A stretch of DNA of 64,000 bases from Saccharomonospora marina XMU15 (GCF_000244955.1 NZ_CM001439.1:4433234-4497233); one strand, 5' to 3'. Shown: positions 1 through 10,308, numbered from the stretch's first letter. Notes: generated from the sequence alone by a model not told the origin. Numbers and translations are program-made.

Positions 1-446
1 CCCGCCCTGCGCACCGCCGCCGCGATGGCGTCGGGGTGGTCGACGTTGATCGCGCCCTTGGTGATCGGTGCGAACAGCGCCCGCTGGTCGCTCGTCTCGT
101 GCAGCACACCCCGGACGGTTCCCTTCCTGCGCAGCGTCGAGGGGATGTCGGTGGCGATGACGAGCACCGGTGAGGCGGACGCGTTGGCCTCGCCGACGGC
201 CGCGAGCGTGTTCGCGGCACCGGGGCCCGTTGTCACCAGCGCGACGCCGAGCCTGCCGGTGGTGCGGGCGTAGCCGTCGGCCGCGTAACCCGCGGCCTGC
301 TCGTGGCGCACACCGATGAGCCGGATTCCGGTGCTCTCCAACTCGTCCCAGATCGGCAGGTTGTGCACGCCGGGCAGACCGAAGACTACTTCGACGCCGA
401 GTTCGGTCAGTGCGTCGACGAGGCTGCGGGCTCCGGTCTTTGGCAC
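1..446 (-). CDS. ThDP-dependent enzyme, N-terminal part (acetolactate synthase-like), cut by window edge
   Basis: Read on the minus strand from a GTG at 446, the frame encodes a typical N-terminal pyrimidine-binding domain of thiamine-diphosphate enzymes. It starts PKTGARSLVDALTELGVEVV, followed by FGLPG, a RHEQAAGYAADGYAR segment carrying the conserved catalytic Glu, then GVALVTTGPGAANTLA and a later DQRALFAPITKGA. This fits acetolactate-synthase-like decarboxylases and carboligases, and the substrate cannot be told from this part. The C-terminal two thirds lie outside the window. It starts 22 bases after the stop of the thiol-transferase gene on the same strand, so the two are probably co-transcribed from the promoter near 1560. 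No clear ribosome binding site precedes the GTG, so the exact start is uncertain. Confidence 0.8.
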   Translation of the reverse strand, partial: MPKTGARSLVDALTELGVEVVFGLPGVHNLPIWDELESTGIRLIGVRHEQAAGYAADGYARTTGRLGVALVTTGPGAANTLAAVGEANASASPVLVIATDIPSTLRRKGTVRGVLHETSDQRALFAPITKGAINVDHPDAIAAAVRRA

Positions 447-468
447 GGGGGCGAGAATACGAGGAGTG

Positions 469-1470
469 TCACCACTGCGGTGGCAGGGTCTCCTGACGCG
501 GTGGCGGAGGAGGCGGCGTACCGTCGCCGAACGGCCTGCCACCAAGGGATTCCCGCCCGTGTGAGGTGAGCCAGCCGGAAAGGTCCGGACCTTTCGGCAC
601 GATCCGCGTCGGGTTGAGCTGCTCGTGAACCTGGTAGTAGTGCCGCTTGATGTGGTCGAAATCCACGGTGTCGCCGAAACCCGGGGTCTGGAACAGGTCA
701 CGTGCGTAGGCCCACAGCACCGGCGACTCGGCGAGCTTGTTCCGGTTGCACTTGAAGTGCCCGTGGTAGACGGCGTCGAACCGGACCAGCGTGGTGAACA
801 GCCTGATGTCGGCCTCGGTGATGGTGTCGCCGACGAGGTACCGGTTGCCCGCGAGCCGCTCGGCGAGCCGGTCGAGCCGGGAGAACAGCCGCTGGTAGGC
901 GTCCTCGTAGGCGGACTGCTTGGTGGCGAACCCCGCTTCGTAGACCGCCGCGTTGACGTCGGCGTACACCTCGTCGTTGACGCGGTCGATCTCCTCGCGC
1001 AACGGCTCGGGGTACAACTTCGGCGCGCCCTCGCGGTGATACGCGGTCCACTCGGTGGACAGATCGATCGTGATCCGCGGGTAGTCGTTGGTCACGAGCT
1101 TGCCGCTGGGGATGTCCACGACCGCGGGCACGCTGATGCCGCCGGTGTAGTCGGGGTCGGCCTTGTGGTAGGCCTCGGCGAGGAACCGGATACCGAGCAC
1201 CGGGTCACGCCCGTCGGGGTCGAGGGTGAACCGCCAGCTGCGCTCGTCCTGGATCGGGTCGGCCACCGCCACGGACAGCACGTCCTCCAGCCCCAGCAGC
1301 CTGCGCACCACGAGCGCGCGGCTGGCCCACGGGCAGGCGCGGCTGACCACGAGTCGGTACCTGCCGGGTTCGACCGGCCAACCGTCGCGACCGTCGGCGG
1401 TGATCCGGTCGGTGAACCTGTTGGGCGCCCGGTGGAACTCGCCGGTTTCCGGGTCCGTCGGGATGGTCAT
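469..1470 (-). CDS. Glutathionyl-hydroquinone reductase-like thiol transferase (Xi-class GST family)
   Basis: A 333-residue protein of the ECM4/YqjG family. It has an N-terminal thioredoxin-like domain with the catalytic C-P-W-A motif (Cys46) and a C-terminal all-helical GST domain (AGNRYLVGDTITEADIRLF region). Family members use a redox Cys to strip thiol from thiol-hydroquinone adducts. In actinobacteria that lack glutathione, the partner is probably mycothiol (inference). The C-terminus ends in a proline-rich tail (PPPPPP). The ATG at 1470 has a TAGGGT -10-like box six bases upstream, so a leaderless transcript is possible. A second promoter (TTGCCG, 17 bases, TATAAG) lies further up within the palindrome shared with the divergent rifampicin monooxygenase gene. 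That arrangement hints at a role in handling rifamycin quinone products. The family assignment is firm; the substrate is inferred. Confidence 0.88.
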   Translation of the reverse strand: MTIPTDPETGEFHRAPNRFTDRITADGRDGWPVEPGRYRLVVSRACPWASRALVVRRLLGLEDVLSVAVADPIQDERSWRFTLDPDGRDPVLGIRFLAEAYHKADPDYTGGISVPAVVDIPSGKLVTNDYPRITIDLSTEWTAYHREGAPKLYPEPLREEIDRVNDEVYADVNAAVYEAGFATKQSAYEDAYQRLFSRLDRLAERLAGNRYLVGDTITEADIRLFTTLVRFDAVYHGHFKCNRNKLAESPVLWAYARDLFQTPGFGDTVDFDHIKRHYYQVHEQLNPTRIVPKGPDLSGWLTSHGRESLGGRPFGDGTPPPPPPRQETLPPQW

Positions 1471-1483
1471 GACCCGACCCTAG

Positions 1484-3181
<1,698 letters not shown>

Positions 3182-3206
3182 GTTCGTCGGACGTTCGCCG
3201 CACCGG

Positions 3207-4010
3207 TCACGGGTCAGCCTCGCGCGGACACCGGGACGCACGGCGAAAGCTGCGCGGACAGGGCTCGCAGGAAGTCCGGTGCGTCGAACAACGCACCGGC
3301 GGAGGCCACACCTGCGGTCCTCGTCCGGCCGGTGAGGATGCGGTCGGTGGCCTCCACCGCGAGCGGCGCGCTGGTGGCGTAGCTGTCGCGCCCGGCAACC
3401 AGCACCCGGCGGTTCGTCCGACCGGAGCGAACGACGACGTCGACGACGAACGCCTGCGCGGAGCGGCCGCGCTCGTCGACGGCGGCCGGTGCCGAGGGGG
3501 CGGGATCGACCAGGTCCGCGACCGCCTTGGCGCTCACGTAGGTGCGAACCTCCGGCACGGCCAGATGGCTGGGAACGGTGACGACATCGGCCATGGTGAA
3601 CTCCCCGATGACGCGTTGGGCACCGAGTGGAGCCGGGAAGTCCCAGTCCGGAGTCGGCGAAGCGTCGTCGTGGTGCTCCAACCGGCCACCGGTGAAGCTG
3701 GACCCGGCGGCCACCGCGTCGCTGCGCCGAGACGGCTCCCGAGGCCAGCGTTCCCGCGGTGGGGTGCCAACTGCTCAGGCCATAGGCGATGTGCGCCTCG
3801 TCCGCCGCTGTCCACGCACCCATCGCGGTGGTGACAAGCAGATCACCGAGGCCACCGTAGAAGGCCATCGCCGGTACCACCGGCTTGCCCTCGGCGTGGG
3901 CACGCTGCCCGAAGTGTGCGAACGTGTCGAGGTTCGCCTCGACCGAAAGCTCGGCGTATCGCCGGACACCTACCGCCGCACGTTCCGGACATGAAGCAAC
4001 GCGCCTCGAC
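3207..4010 (-). pseudogene. Decayed saccharopine dehydrogenase-like oxidoreductase
   Basis: The minus strand encodes the middle and C-terminal parts of a saccharopine-dehydrogenase-like protein. One frame (about 4010 to 3705) carries VEANLDTFAHFGQRA, PVVPAMAFYGGLGDLLVTTA and GLSSWHPTAGT. A second frame (about 3700 to 3214) continues FTGGRLEHHDDASPTPDWDF, VIGEFTMADVVTVPSHL and EVRTYVS. The reading frame breaks at about 3695-3705. The N-terminal NAD-binding domain of roughly 90 residues is missing, and the next gene on the plus strand starts at 4112, which leaves no room for it. A sequencing error could explain the frameshift but not the missing N-terminus, so this is most likely a decaying remnant. 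Confidence 0.75.
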
Positions 4011-4111
4011 GATCACCGATTGGTCCAGCCGCAAAACCCGGACCAGTACGTAGACTCGCCTGTCCGGGGTGTGCGAGCACCGGTAGGACCGAGGTGCGAG
4101 GTGAGGCGCTG

Positions 4112-5482
4112 ATGCCGATGATGCCGGTGACCGACTCGATGTTCTTGCTCATCGAAACCCGAGAGCATCCGATGCACGTCGGTGGGCTGCAACTGTTCAC
4201 TCCGCCCGAGGGCGCTGGCCCGGACCACCTCAGAACGCTGCGGGAGGACCTACTGCGCAACACCGATGTGCGTCCGCTGTTTCGGCAGCGTCCCGCCCGA
4301 CCGGTGAACACGATGGGCTACCTCGGCTGGGCCGAGGACGACGCCCTCGACCTCGACTACCACTTCCGCCACTCCGCGCTGCCGCGGCCGGGCCGCATCA
4401 GGGAACTGCTGGAACTCACCTCGCGCTGGCACAGCACGCTGCTGGACCGCCACCGGCCGCTGTGGGAGGTGCACCTGGTCGAGGGGCTCAACGACGGCCG
4501 GTTCGCGATGTACAGCAAGGTTCACCATGCCCTGCTCGACGGTGTCTCGGCGCTGCGGCACCTGCAGAGCATCCTCAGCGAGGATCCGGCCGAGTTGAGC
4601 TGCCCTCCGCCGTGGGGTTCGCGCAGGCCGCAGCCGGCGGGGCGCCGCGTGCCCACCAGCCGCTCGGCCCTGTTGCAGGGCACCACGAGGGTGGTGCGGC
4701 AGCTGGCAGGCATGGCCCCGGCCGCGGTGAAGATCGCGTCGGAGGCGTTGCGCGAGCAACGGCTCACCCTACCGCTGCAGGCACCGCGAACCATGCTGAA
4801 CGTGCCGATCGGGGGTGCGCGACGATTCGCGGCCCAGTCGTGGCCGCTGGCGCGGGTGCGAGACATCGCCACCGCCTCCGGAGCCTCGAGAAACGACGTC
4901 ATCCTCGCCATGTGCGCGGGCGCGCTGCGCGACTACCTGATCGAGCAACGCTCGCTTCCCGACTCGCCGCTGGTGGCGATGGTCCCGGTCTCGCTGCGCA
5001 GCCGTACCGACCACGGCGAGGCCCACGGCAACCAGGTCGGTGCGCTGCTGTGCGACCTCGGTACGAACCTGTCCGACCCCGCCGAACGGCTCGCCGTGAT
5101 CTCGCGCTCCATGTCGGACGGTAAGCGGTTGTTCCGGCAACTGTCACCGCTGCAGATACTGCTGCTCTCGGCGATGAACGTGGCACCGCTGGCGGCCTCA
5201 CCGGTGCCGGGGTTCGTCAACAACACCCCTCCGCCGTTCAACATCGTGATCTCCAACGTGCCGGGACCTTCCCGCCGGATGTACTGGAACGGTGCCGGTC
5301 TCGACGGGATCTATCCCGCCTCCGTCCTGCTGGACGGTCAGGCACTGAACATCACGCTCACCAACAACGGCGACAACCTCGACTTCGGCATCACCGGTTG
5401 CCGCCGCAGTGTCCCGCACCTGCAACGCCTGCTGATACACCTCGACACGGCGCTGGCCGAACTGGAGTCGGCGACGAGGTAG
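4112..5482 (+). CDS. Wax ester synthase/diacylglycerol acyltransferase (WS/DGAT)
   Basis: A 456-residue acyltransferase of the bifunctional WS/DGAT family. The active-site HHxxxDG motif is present as VHHALLDG, preceded by PLWEVHLVEGL. Other family blocks are the N-terminal DSMFLLIETREHPMHVGGL and the C-terminal NIVISNVPGP. These enzymes transfer acyl groups from acyl-CoA to diacylglycerol or fatty alcohols to make storage lipid, at the membrane or lipid-body surface. ATG 4112 follows a purine-rich GAGGTGAGG. The gene ends immediately before the stop of the convergent amidase gene. Confidence 0.9.
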   Translation: MPMMPVTDSMFLLIETREHPMHVGGLQLFTPPEGAGPDHLRTLREDLLRNTDVRPLFRQRPARPVNTMGYLGWAEDDALDLDYHFRHSALPRPGRIRELLELTSRWHSTLLDRHRPLWEVHLVEGLNDGRFAMYSKVHHALLDGVSALRHLQSILSEDPAELSCPPPWGSRRPQPAGRRVPTSRSALLQGTTRVVRQLAGMAPAAVKIASEALREQRLTLPLQAPRTMLNVPIGGARRFAAQSWPLARVRDIATASGASRNDVILAMCAGALRDYLIEQRSLPDSPLVAMVPVSLRSRTDHGEAHGNQVGALLCDLGTNLSDPAERLAVISRSMSDGKRLFRQLSPLQILLLSAMNVAPLAASPVPGFVNNTPPPFNIVISNVPGPSRRMYWNGAGLDGIYPASVLLDGQALNITLTNNGDNLDFGITGCRRSVPHLQRLLIHLDTALAELESATR

Positions 5483-6892
5483 CTACCGTGGCGTGCCCGC
5501 GGCCCGGTCGGTCTGCCAGGGACGGATCTCCTCCACCAGTTTCGCCACTGCCAGCACCAGGTCGTCGGAGTGGCGGGGTCCCACGATCTGCAAGCCGACC
5601 GGCAGGCCGTGGGAGGTGAACCCGGCAGGCACCGTGATCGCGGGCTGCCCCGTCATGTTGAACGGGTAGGAGAACCGGGTCCACTGTGGCCAGGAGTCGA
5701 GACCGCTCCCCGGCGGCACGTCGTGGCCCGCCTCGAACGGCGAGATCGGCATGGTGGGGGTGAGCAGCACGTCGTAGCGCGTGTGGAACTCGCCCATGTG
5801 GATGCCGAGTGCCGCGCGCGCCGCGCTGGCCTCCAGGTAGTCGGACGCGGAGTAGGTGTGCCCCTGCTCCCACACCTTCCGCAGCCCGGGGTCCACCTGG
5901 TCGGCGCAGTCGGCGGGGAAGGTGTCGAGCCACTTCGCCGCACCCGTGGACCACAGCACCTGGAACGGCTCGACCGGGTCGGAGAACCCGGGATCGGCTT
6001 CCTCCACGGTGATGCCTGCCTCGCTGAGCGCCGCGACCACCGACACCACGAGTTCGGCGATCTCCGGCTCGACGTCGACGTAGCCCAGCGCCGGGGAGAA
6101 GGCCGCCCGCAGCCCGCGTACATCCCGGCGCACCGCCTCGCGGTAGGTGCCCAGTGGCGGCGGGAGCGCGCCGGGGTCCCTGTGGTCGGGGGCGGCCAGC
6201 ACGTCCAGCAGCAGCGCCACGTCGTCGACCGACCTGGCCATCGGCCCCGCGTGCGCGAGCGGGCCGAACGGGCTCGCCGGGTAGAGCGGGATACGGCCGC
6301 CGGTCGGCTTGAACCCCACGATGCCGCAGAACGACGCCGGTATCCGCACCGATCCACCGCCGTCCGTGCCGACGGAGAGATCACCCATGCCGGTGGCGAC
6401 CGCGACCGCGCTGCCGCCGCTGGAGCCGCCGGGGGTGAGTGCGGGGTTCCAGGGGTTGCGGGTGATGCCGTCGAGCGGGCTGTCGGTGACCGCCTTCCAG
6501 CCGAGTTCCGGCGTCGTGGTCTTGCCGAGCAGCACAAGGCCGTTCTCGCGCATCCTCGCTGTGACGGGGCTGTCGACCTGCCACGGCTGGTCCCGTTCGA
6601 TGCACAGCGATCCCCGCAGCGTCGGCCACCCCTGGGTGAGGAACATGTCCTTGATCGACGCGGGCACCCCGTCGAGCCAGCCGATCGGATTACCTTCCCG
6701 CCAGCGTTCCTCCGAGCCGCGGGCCTGATCCAGCGCGGCTTCGGGGTCCACCAGCGTGAAGGCGTTGTAGTCGGTGTCCCGTTCCCGGATGGCTTCCAGC
6801 GCGCTGTGCGTGGCCTCGACCGGCGACAGCTCGCCCGACGAGTAGGCGGCGACGAGTTCGCTCGCTGTCAGCAGGGTTGGGGTGCTCGGCAT
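5483..6892 (-). CDS. Amidase (amidase signature family)
   Basis: A 469-residue amidase-signature hydrolase. The Ser-cis-Ser-Lys triad is complete: Lys81 in GVPASIKDMF, Ser157 in PGGSSGGSA, and nucleophile Ser181 in DGGGSVRIP. The enzyme hydrolyses a carboxamide, and the substrate is not evident. The ATG at 6892 is preceded by GAGGAG. It lies 80 bases downstream of the 2-hydroxyacid dehydrogenase on the same strand and is probably transcribed with it from the operator-bearing promoter near 7977. It may therefore feed a catabolic route that includes the racemase-like and aminotransferase genes (inference). Confidence 0.9.
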   Translation of the reverse strand: MPSTPTLLTASELVAAYSSGELSPVEATHSALEAIRERDTDYNAFTLVDPEAALDQARGSEERWREGNPIGWLDGVPASIKDMFLTQGWPTLRGSLCIERDQPWQVDSPVTARMRENGLVLLGKTTTPELGWKAVTDSPLDGITRNPWNPALTPGGSSGGSAVAVATGMGDLSVGTDGGGSVRIPASFCGIVGFKPTGGRIPLYPASPFGPLAHAGPMARSVDDVALLLDVLAAPDHRDPGALPPPLGTYREAVRRDVRGLRAAFSPALGYVDVEPEIAELVVSVVAALSEAGITVEEADPGFSDPVEPFQVLWSTGAAKWLDTFPADCADQVDPGLRKVWEQGHTYSASDYLEASAARAALGIHMGEFHTRYDVLLTPTMPISPFEAGHDVPPGSGLDSWPQWTRFSYPFNMTGQPAITVPAGFTSHGLPVGLQIVGPRHSDDLVLAVAKLVEEIRPWQTDRAAGTPR

Positions 6893-6972
6893 TGTTCTCC
6901 TCGGTGCGTCGTTCGGCGAGCGCGCTGCGTGCGGTGTCGTGGGCGTGGGCTAGATCATTTACAGGACACGCC

Positions 6973-7950
6973 CTAGGCGTTCGAGGGCACGTAGCCTAGG
7001 CGTTTGTCCACGACGTTGCGCAGCGGGCGGCCCTCTCGCCACCGCAGGAAATTGTCGACGAACACCTCGACCAGCGCATTGCGCCAGCCCACGAAGTCTC
7101 CCGACATGTGCGCCGACACCAGCACGTTCTCCATTGTCCATAGCGGACTGCTCTGCGGCAGCGGTTCGGTCTCGAACACGTCGAGCGCCGCGCCCGCGAG
7201 TTGCCCGCAACGCAGGGCCTCCACCAGGTCCTGCGTGACCACCAACTCGCCCCTGCCCACGTTGATCAGGCGGGCTCCCTGCTTCATCGCGGCGAACGCT
7301 TCGGCGTCGAACATGCCCTTCGTCTGCTCGGTGAGTGGTGCTACGGCGACCACGAAGTCGGCGTCGCGCAGGTGCCGCGTCAGCTGCGAGGAGGCGTGCA
7401 CGGTGCCGAAGTCGGGGTCGCCTTCGCGCGCGGTGCGGCCCGCGCCGCTGACCCGCAGCCCCGCGGCCCGTAGCAGTCGCGCGATCGACCTTCCGATCGG
7501 CCCGGTGCCCACCACCAGCGCCGACCTGCCGCAGATCCGCTCGGTCTCCCTGTGCAGCCAGGTGCGCTCGTCCTGCAACCGGATCGAGCGGGCGAGGTCC
7601 TTGGCGAAGGCCAGCACCACCGCGAGGACGTATTCGGCGATCGAGTCGTCGAACACTCCCCGGGAATTGGTCAGCACGACGTCGCTGTCCCGCAGCGCGG
7701 GGAACATCACCGGGTCCACGCCCGCGCTGGCGATGTGCAGCCAGCGCAACCGGTCGGCGGCGGGCCACGCGTCGGGCACGGCTGTGGAGAGGAAGTCGTA
7801 GACGAACAGGACGTCTGCCCCGCGCAGTGCGTCGGCAAGCCCGTCCGCCCGGGTGTAACGGACCGTCGCCACCTTTTCGATGGGGTCCATGTCCGGGGGG
7901 TGCTTTTCGCCACACAACACGGCGAGCACCGGGTTATCCGTGCCGACCAC
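6973..7950 (-). CDS. D-isomer-specific 2-hydroxyacid dehydrogenase, NAD(P)-dependent
   Basis: A protein of about 325 residues from the D-2-hydroxyacid dehydrogenase family. The Rossmann motif is VVGTGPIGRSIARLL. The catalytic Arg lies in LINVGRGELV, the Glu in DVFETEPLP, and the His in VSAHMSGDF, which replaces the more usual PH-x-x-G. It interconverts a 2-hydroxy acid and a 2-oxo acid. The GTG at 7950 is chosen because frames starting further upstream would run through the GntR operator and into the divergent gene. A GTG at 7929 is an alternative. It is transcribed away from operator 7977-7990, with the amidase downstream. Confidence 0.85.
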   Translation of the reverse strand: MVGTDNPVLAVLCGEKHPPDMDPIEKVATVRYTRADGLADALRGADVLFVYDFLSTAVPDAWPAADRLRWLHIASAGVDPVMFPALRDSDVVLTNSRGVFDDSIAEYVLAVVLAFAKDLARSIRLQDERTWLHRETERICGRSALVVGTGPIGRSIARLLRAAGLRVSGAGRTAREGDPDFGTVHASSQLTRHLRDADFVVAVAPLTEQTKGMFDAEAFAAMKQGARLINVGRGELVVTQDLVEALRCGQLAGAALDVFETEPLPQSSPLWTMENVLVSAHMSGDFVGWRNALVEVFVDNFLRWREGRPLRNVVDKRLGYVPSNA

Positions 7951-7951
7951 G

Positions 7952-7979
7952 TTGACACGGTATGAGGCAGTCGTATGAT
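7952..7979 (+). promoter_or_regulatory. Promoter of the racemase-like/GntR operon
   Basis: TTGACA (7952-7957) and TATGAT (7974-7979) are separated by 16 bases and form a near-consensus promoter. The -10 overlaps the first bases of the ATTGTCAACAAT operator, so a bound repressor would block RNA polymerase. The match is visible directly; the regulation is inferred. Confidence 0.65.
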
Positions 7980-7990
7980 TGTCAACAATC
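7977..7990. promoter_or_regulatory. GntR operator, copy 1
   Basis: GATTGTCAACAATC has perfect ATTGT/ACAAT arms around a 2-base centre. It lies in the divergent region between the 2-hydroxyacid dehydrogenase and the first racemase-like gene and overlaps the -10 box. The same core recurs at 8818-8835 and 17253-17264. The nearest candidate binder is the GntR/FCD protein encoded at 9594-10301. Confidence 0.7.
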
Positions 7991-8044
7991 CGAGGAGTCA
8001 CCCCGGAGGCACTCTGCTGCACACAAGCCGTCGGAGGTCGAGCC

Positions 8045-8794
8045 TTGGATTTCGCCGCTTTGGATTCCCTCGAGTTCGAGGGCCCGCTGGCGCAGCGGGG
8101 TATCGGCATCATCGCACCGTTCGACATGGCACTCGAACGGGAGCTGTGGCGCTGGGTGCCGATGGAGGTGTCGCTGCATCTGGCTCGCACGCCCTACGAA
8201 CCGGTTCCGGTGTGCATGCAGATGGCGCACCTGGTGAGCAACTCCCAGCACCTCACGGCCGCGACCAGGGACGTGCTGCACGTCGAGCCCGAGGTCGTCG
8301 CCTACCTGTGCACCTCGGGCAGTTTCGTCAACGGCGTCGACGGCGAGCGCTCGATGCGCAAGGTCATCTGTGACGCGGGCGCGCCCGATTCGGTGACCAC
8401 GTCGGGCGCACTGGCCGAGGTGTTCGAGCAGCTCAACATCAGCCGCGTCTCGATACTCACGCCCTACGTGGAGGACCTGACGCTGAAGCTGCACGAGTAC
8501 CTCGACGAGCTCGGGGTCAAGACGATGTCGAGCGATCACCTCGGCCTCGGCGGCGGTATCTGGAAGGTGAGTTACCGCACCATCGCCGAGCGCATTCTCG
8601 CCGCCGACCACAAGGACGCGGAGGCGATCTTCGTCAGCTGCACCAACCTGCCGACCTACGACGTCATCGAACCGCTGGAGCGGGCGCTGGGCAAACCGGT
8701 GCTCACCGCCAACCAGCTGACGATGTGGGCCAGCCTCAGACGCATGAACCTACCCGTGGTCGGGCCGGGCAAGTGGTTGAGAGAGGTCAGCTGA
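8045..8794 (+). CDS. Asp/Glu racemase superfamily protein (maleate isomerase/arylmalonate decarboxylase-like), paralogue 1
   Basis: The TTG at 8045 is chosen because GGAGG (8033-8037) lies seven bases upstream and the frame clears the operator; this gives 249 residues. Both superfamily catalytic Cys are present: Cys89 in AYLCTSGSF and Cys199 in VSCTNLPT. That pattern fits maleate cis-trans isomerase and racemase chemistry, in which two Cys act on opposite faces of the substrate carbon. The ectoine-linked EutA proteins belong to the same group, but the ectoine hydrolase genes are absent here. It is the first gene of a plus-strand operon with the second paralogue and the GntR regulator. The exact substrate is unknown. 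Confidence 0.82.
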   Translation: MDFAALDSLEFEGPLAQRGIGIIAPFDMALERELWRWVPMEVSLHLARTPYEPVPVCMQMAHLVSNSQHLTAATRDVLHVEPEVVAYLCTSGSFVNGVDGERSMRKVICDAGAPDSVTTSGALAEVFEQLNISRVSILTPYVEDLTLKLHEYLDELGVKTMSSDHLGLGGGIWKVSYRTIAERILAADHKDAEAIFVSCTNLPTYDVIEPLERALGKPVLTANQLTMWASLRRMNLPVVGPGKWLREVS

Positions 8795-8817
8795 CCGACA
8801 ACTTGACCAAGAGCACG

Positions 8818-8835
8818 AGGATTGTCGACAATCCT
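8818..8835. promoter_or_regulatory. GntR operator, copy 2 (perfect 18-bp palindrome)
   Basis: AGGATTGTCGACAATCCT is a perfect palindrome lying between paralogue 1 (ends 8794) and the ribosome binding site of paralogue 2 (8849-8853). An operator inside the operon suggests an internal promoter or a roadblock site, so that paralogue 2 and the regulator could be expressed apart from paralogue 1. Confidence 0.7.
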
Positions 8836-8859
8836 ACGAAAGCCATTCGGAGGTGTCCG

Positions 8860-9591
8860 TTGCCCGACTCCCGCGCGATCGGTTTCATCTATCCCGACCA
8901 CGCCGCCGAGGACGACTACCCGCTCGCCGAGCGCATGCTCGGCGACGGTACCCGGCTCGCCGTCGAGCACATCTACGGCACCGACCTGCACGCCGTCGAG
9001 GAGTTGCTCGACCTCGGCAGCCCGAAACGACTCACCCAGGGCGCCCAGCTGCTGTCACGGCACCGCCCCTCGGCGGTGGTGTGGGCGTGCACCAGCGGCA
9101 GTTTCGTCTACGGCTGGGAAGGAGCGCAGGAGCAGGTCGCGTCGCTGTCCGAAGCGGCGGGCGGGTTGCCCGCATCGAGCACGTCGTTCGCGTTCGTGCA
9201 CGCCGCCAGGGCGCTGGGGCTTCGGCGCGTCGCCGTGGCGGCGAGTTACCCCGACGACGTGGCCAAGCTGTTCGTGGAGTTCCTCGCCGCAGGCGGGGTC
9301 GACGTCGTCGGCATGTCCAGCGCCGACATCGACACCGCGGCGGAGGTGGGCAGGTTGTCACCGCAGGAGGTTGTCGAACTGGTGGCCCAACGCGACCGGG
9401 CAGACGCCGACGCGCTGCTCGTGCCCGACACCGCGATGCGTACCGTCGCACTGGTCGAGGCCATCGAGCAGCGGCTGAGCAAACCCGTGCTGACGGCCAA
9501 CCAGGTCACCGTGTGGGAAGGGCTGCGCCTGACGGGTGCGGCCCGTGACGTCGCGGGACTTGGCGCGCTGTTCAACGGAAAGGTTGCCTGA
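8860..9591 (+). CDS. Asp/Glu racemase superfamily protein, paralogue 2, second catalytic Cys replaced by Asp
   Basis: TTG 8860 has GGAGG (8849-8853) six bases upstream; the product is 243 residues. It aligns with paralogue 1 along its length. The first Cys is kept (Cys77 in VWACTSGSFV). The second Cys position reads LLVPDTAMRT, with Asp190 where paralogue 1 has Cys199. One-Cys members of this superfamily, such as arylmalonate decarboxylase, perform decarboxylation rather than two-base racemisation, but that enzyme keeps the other Cys. The chemistry of this protein is therefore unclear. It may form a pair with paralogue 1 or catalyse a separate step. Confidence 0.8.
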   Translation: MPDSRAIGFIYPDHAAEDDYPLAERMLGDGTRLAVEHIYGTDLHAVEELLDLGSPKRLTQGAQLLSRHRPSAVVWACTSGSFVYGWEGAQEQVASLSEAAGGLPASSTSFAFVHAARALGLRRVAVAASYPDDVAKLFVEFLAAGGVDVVGMSSADIDTAAEVGRLSPQEVVELVAQRDRADADALLVPDTAMRTVALVEAIEQRLSKPVLTANQVTVWEGLRLTGAARDVAGLGALFNGKVA

Positions 9592-9593
9592 GC

Positions 9594-10301
9594 ATGCTGG
9601 CCGACATCGAACCGGTTCACAGGGAGTCGACAGCGTCGATCATCGCGCGCCAGCTGCGGGACGCGATCATGAACGGCTCGCTGCCACCCGGCACCCAACT
9701 CGGGGAGACCGACCTCGCGGCGCGCTTCGAGGTCTCCCGCGGCCCGCTGCGGGAGGCGATGCAGCGACTGGTCTCCGAGGGCCTGCTGCGTAGCGAACGG
9801 CACAGGGGCCTGTTCGTCATCGAGCTTGAACCCGGCGACGTGCACGACATCTACGGTGCTCGCTGGGCCGTCGAGCGTGCTGCTGCGATCCAGGTGGTGC
9901 GCGGCAACGAGACGAGCCGGATCGCGGCGCAGCTCGCCGACGCCGTGCAGGCGATGGCGCAGGCAGAGCAGCAGGACGACCCCGCCGCACTGGCCGAGGC
10001 CGACCTCACCTTCCACGAGACACTGATCGAGGCCTCCGGCAGCAGGCGGCTCGTTCGCATGGCCCGGACCCTGCTGATCGAGACGCGGATGTGCCTCTCG
10101 GCGCTGCAGAACACCTACCGCAAGAACTACCAGGGGGTCGACGAGCGCATCGCCGAGCACAACCGCATCATCGAGGCGCTGCGCGACCGCGACGAGAAGC
10201 TCGTGCTGGAGCTGCTGGAGGCGCACATGGAGGACGCCGTGCGCAGGCTGGCCCCGGGCACCACCCTGACCTCCGGTTCCGCCGAGCGCGAACGGGACTG
10301 A
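9594..10301 (+). CDS. GntR family transcriptional regulator, FCD (FadR) subfamily
   Basis: A 235-residue regulator. A winged helix-turn-helix occupies about residues 10-75 (IARQLRDAIMNGSLPPGTQL, then LAARFEVSRGPLREAMQRL). It is followed by an all-helical FCD ligand domain with Asp/His metal-site residues (LTFHETLIEASGSRRL; IAEHNRIIEAL). FCD proteins typically repress catabolic genes until a carboxylate ligand binds. The gene begins two bases after the second racemase-like gene, so it is the last gene of that operon. It is the likely reader of the three ATTGTC-type palindromes at 7977, 8818 and 17253, making it autoregulated and the hub of this regulon (inference). Confidence 0.88.
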   Translation: MLADIEPVHRESTASIIARQLRDAIMNGSLPPGTQLGETDLAARFEVSRGPLREAMQRLVSEGLLRSERHRGLFVIELEPGDVHDIYGARWAVERAAAIQVVRGNETSRIAAQLADAVQAMAQAEQQDDPAALAEADLTFHETLIEASGSRRLVRMARTLLIETRMCLSALQNTYRKNYQGVDERIAEHNRIIEALRDRDEKLVLELLEAHMEDAVRRLAPGTTLTSGSAERERD

Positions 10302-10308
10302 GCCGGGT

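Noticed and set aside
5570..6976. A long plus-strand frame opposite the amidase
   Set aside because: It is the antisense shadow of a clearly conserved amidase with an intact catalytic triad and has no ribosome binding site.
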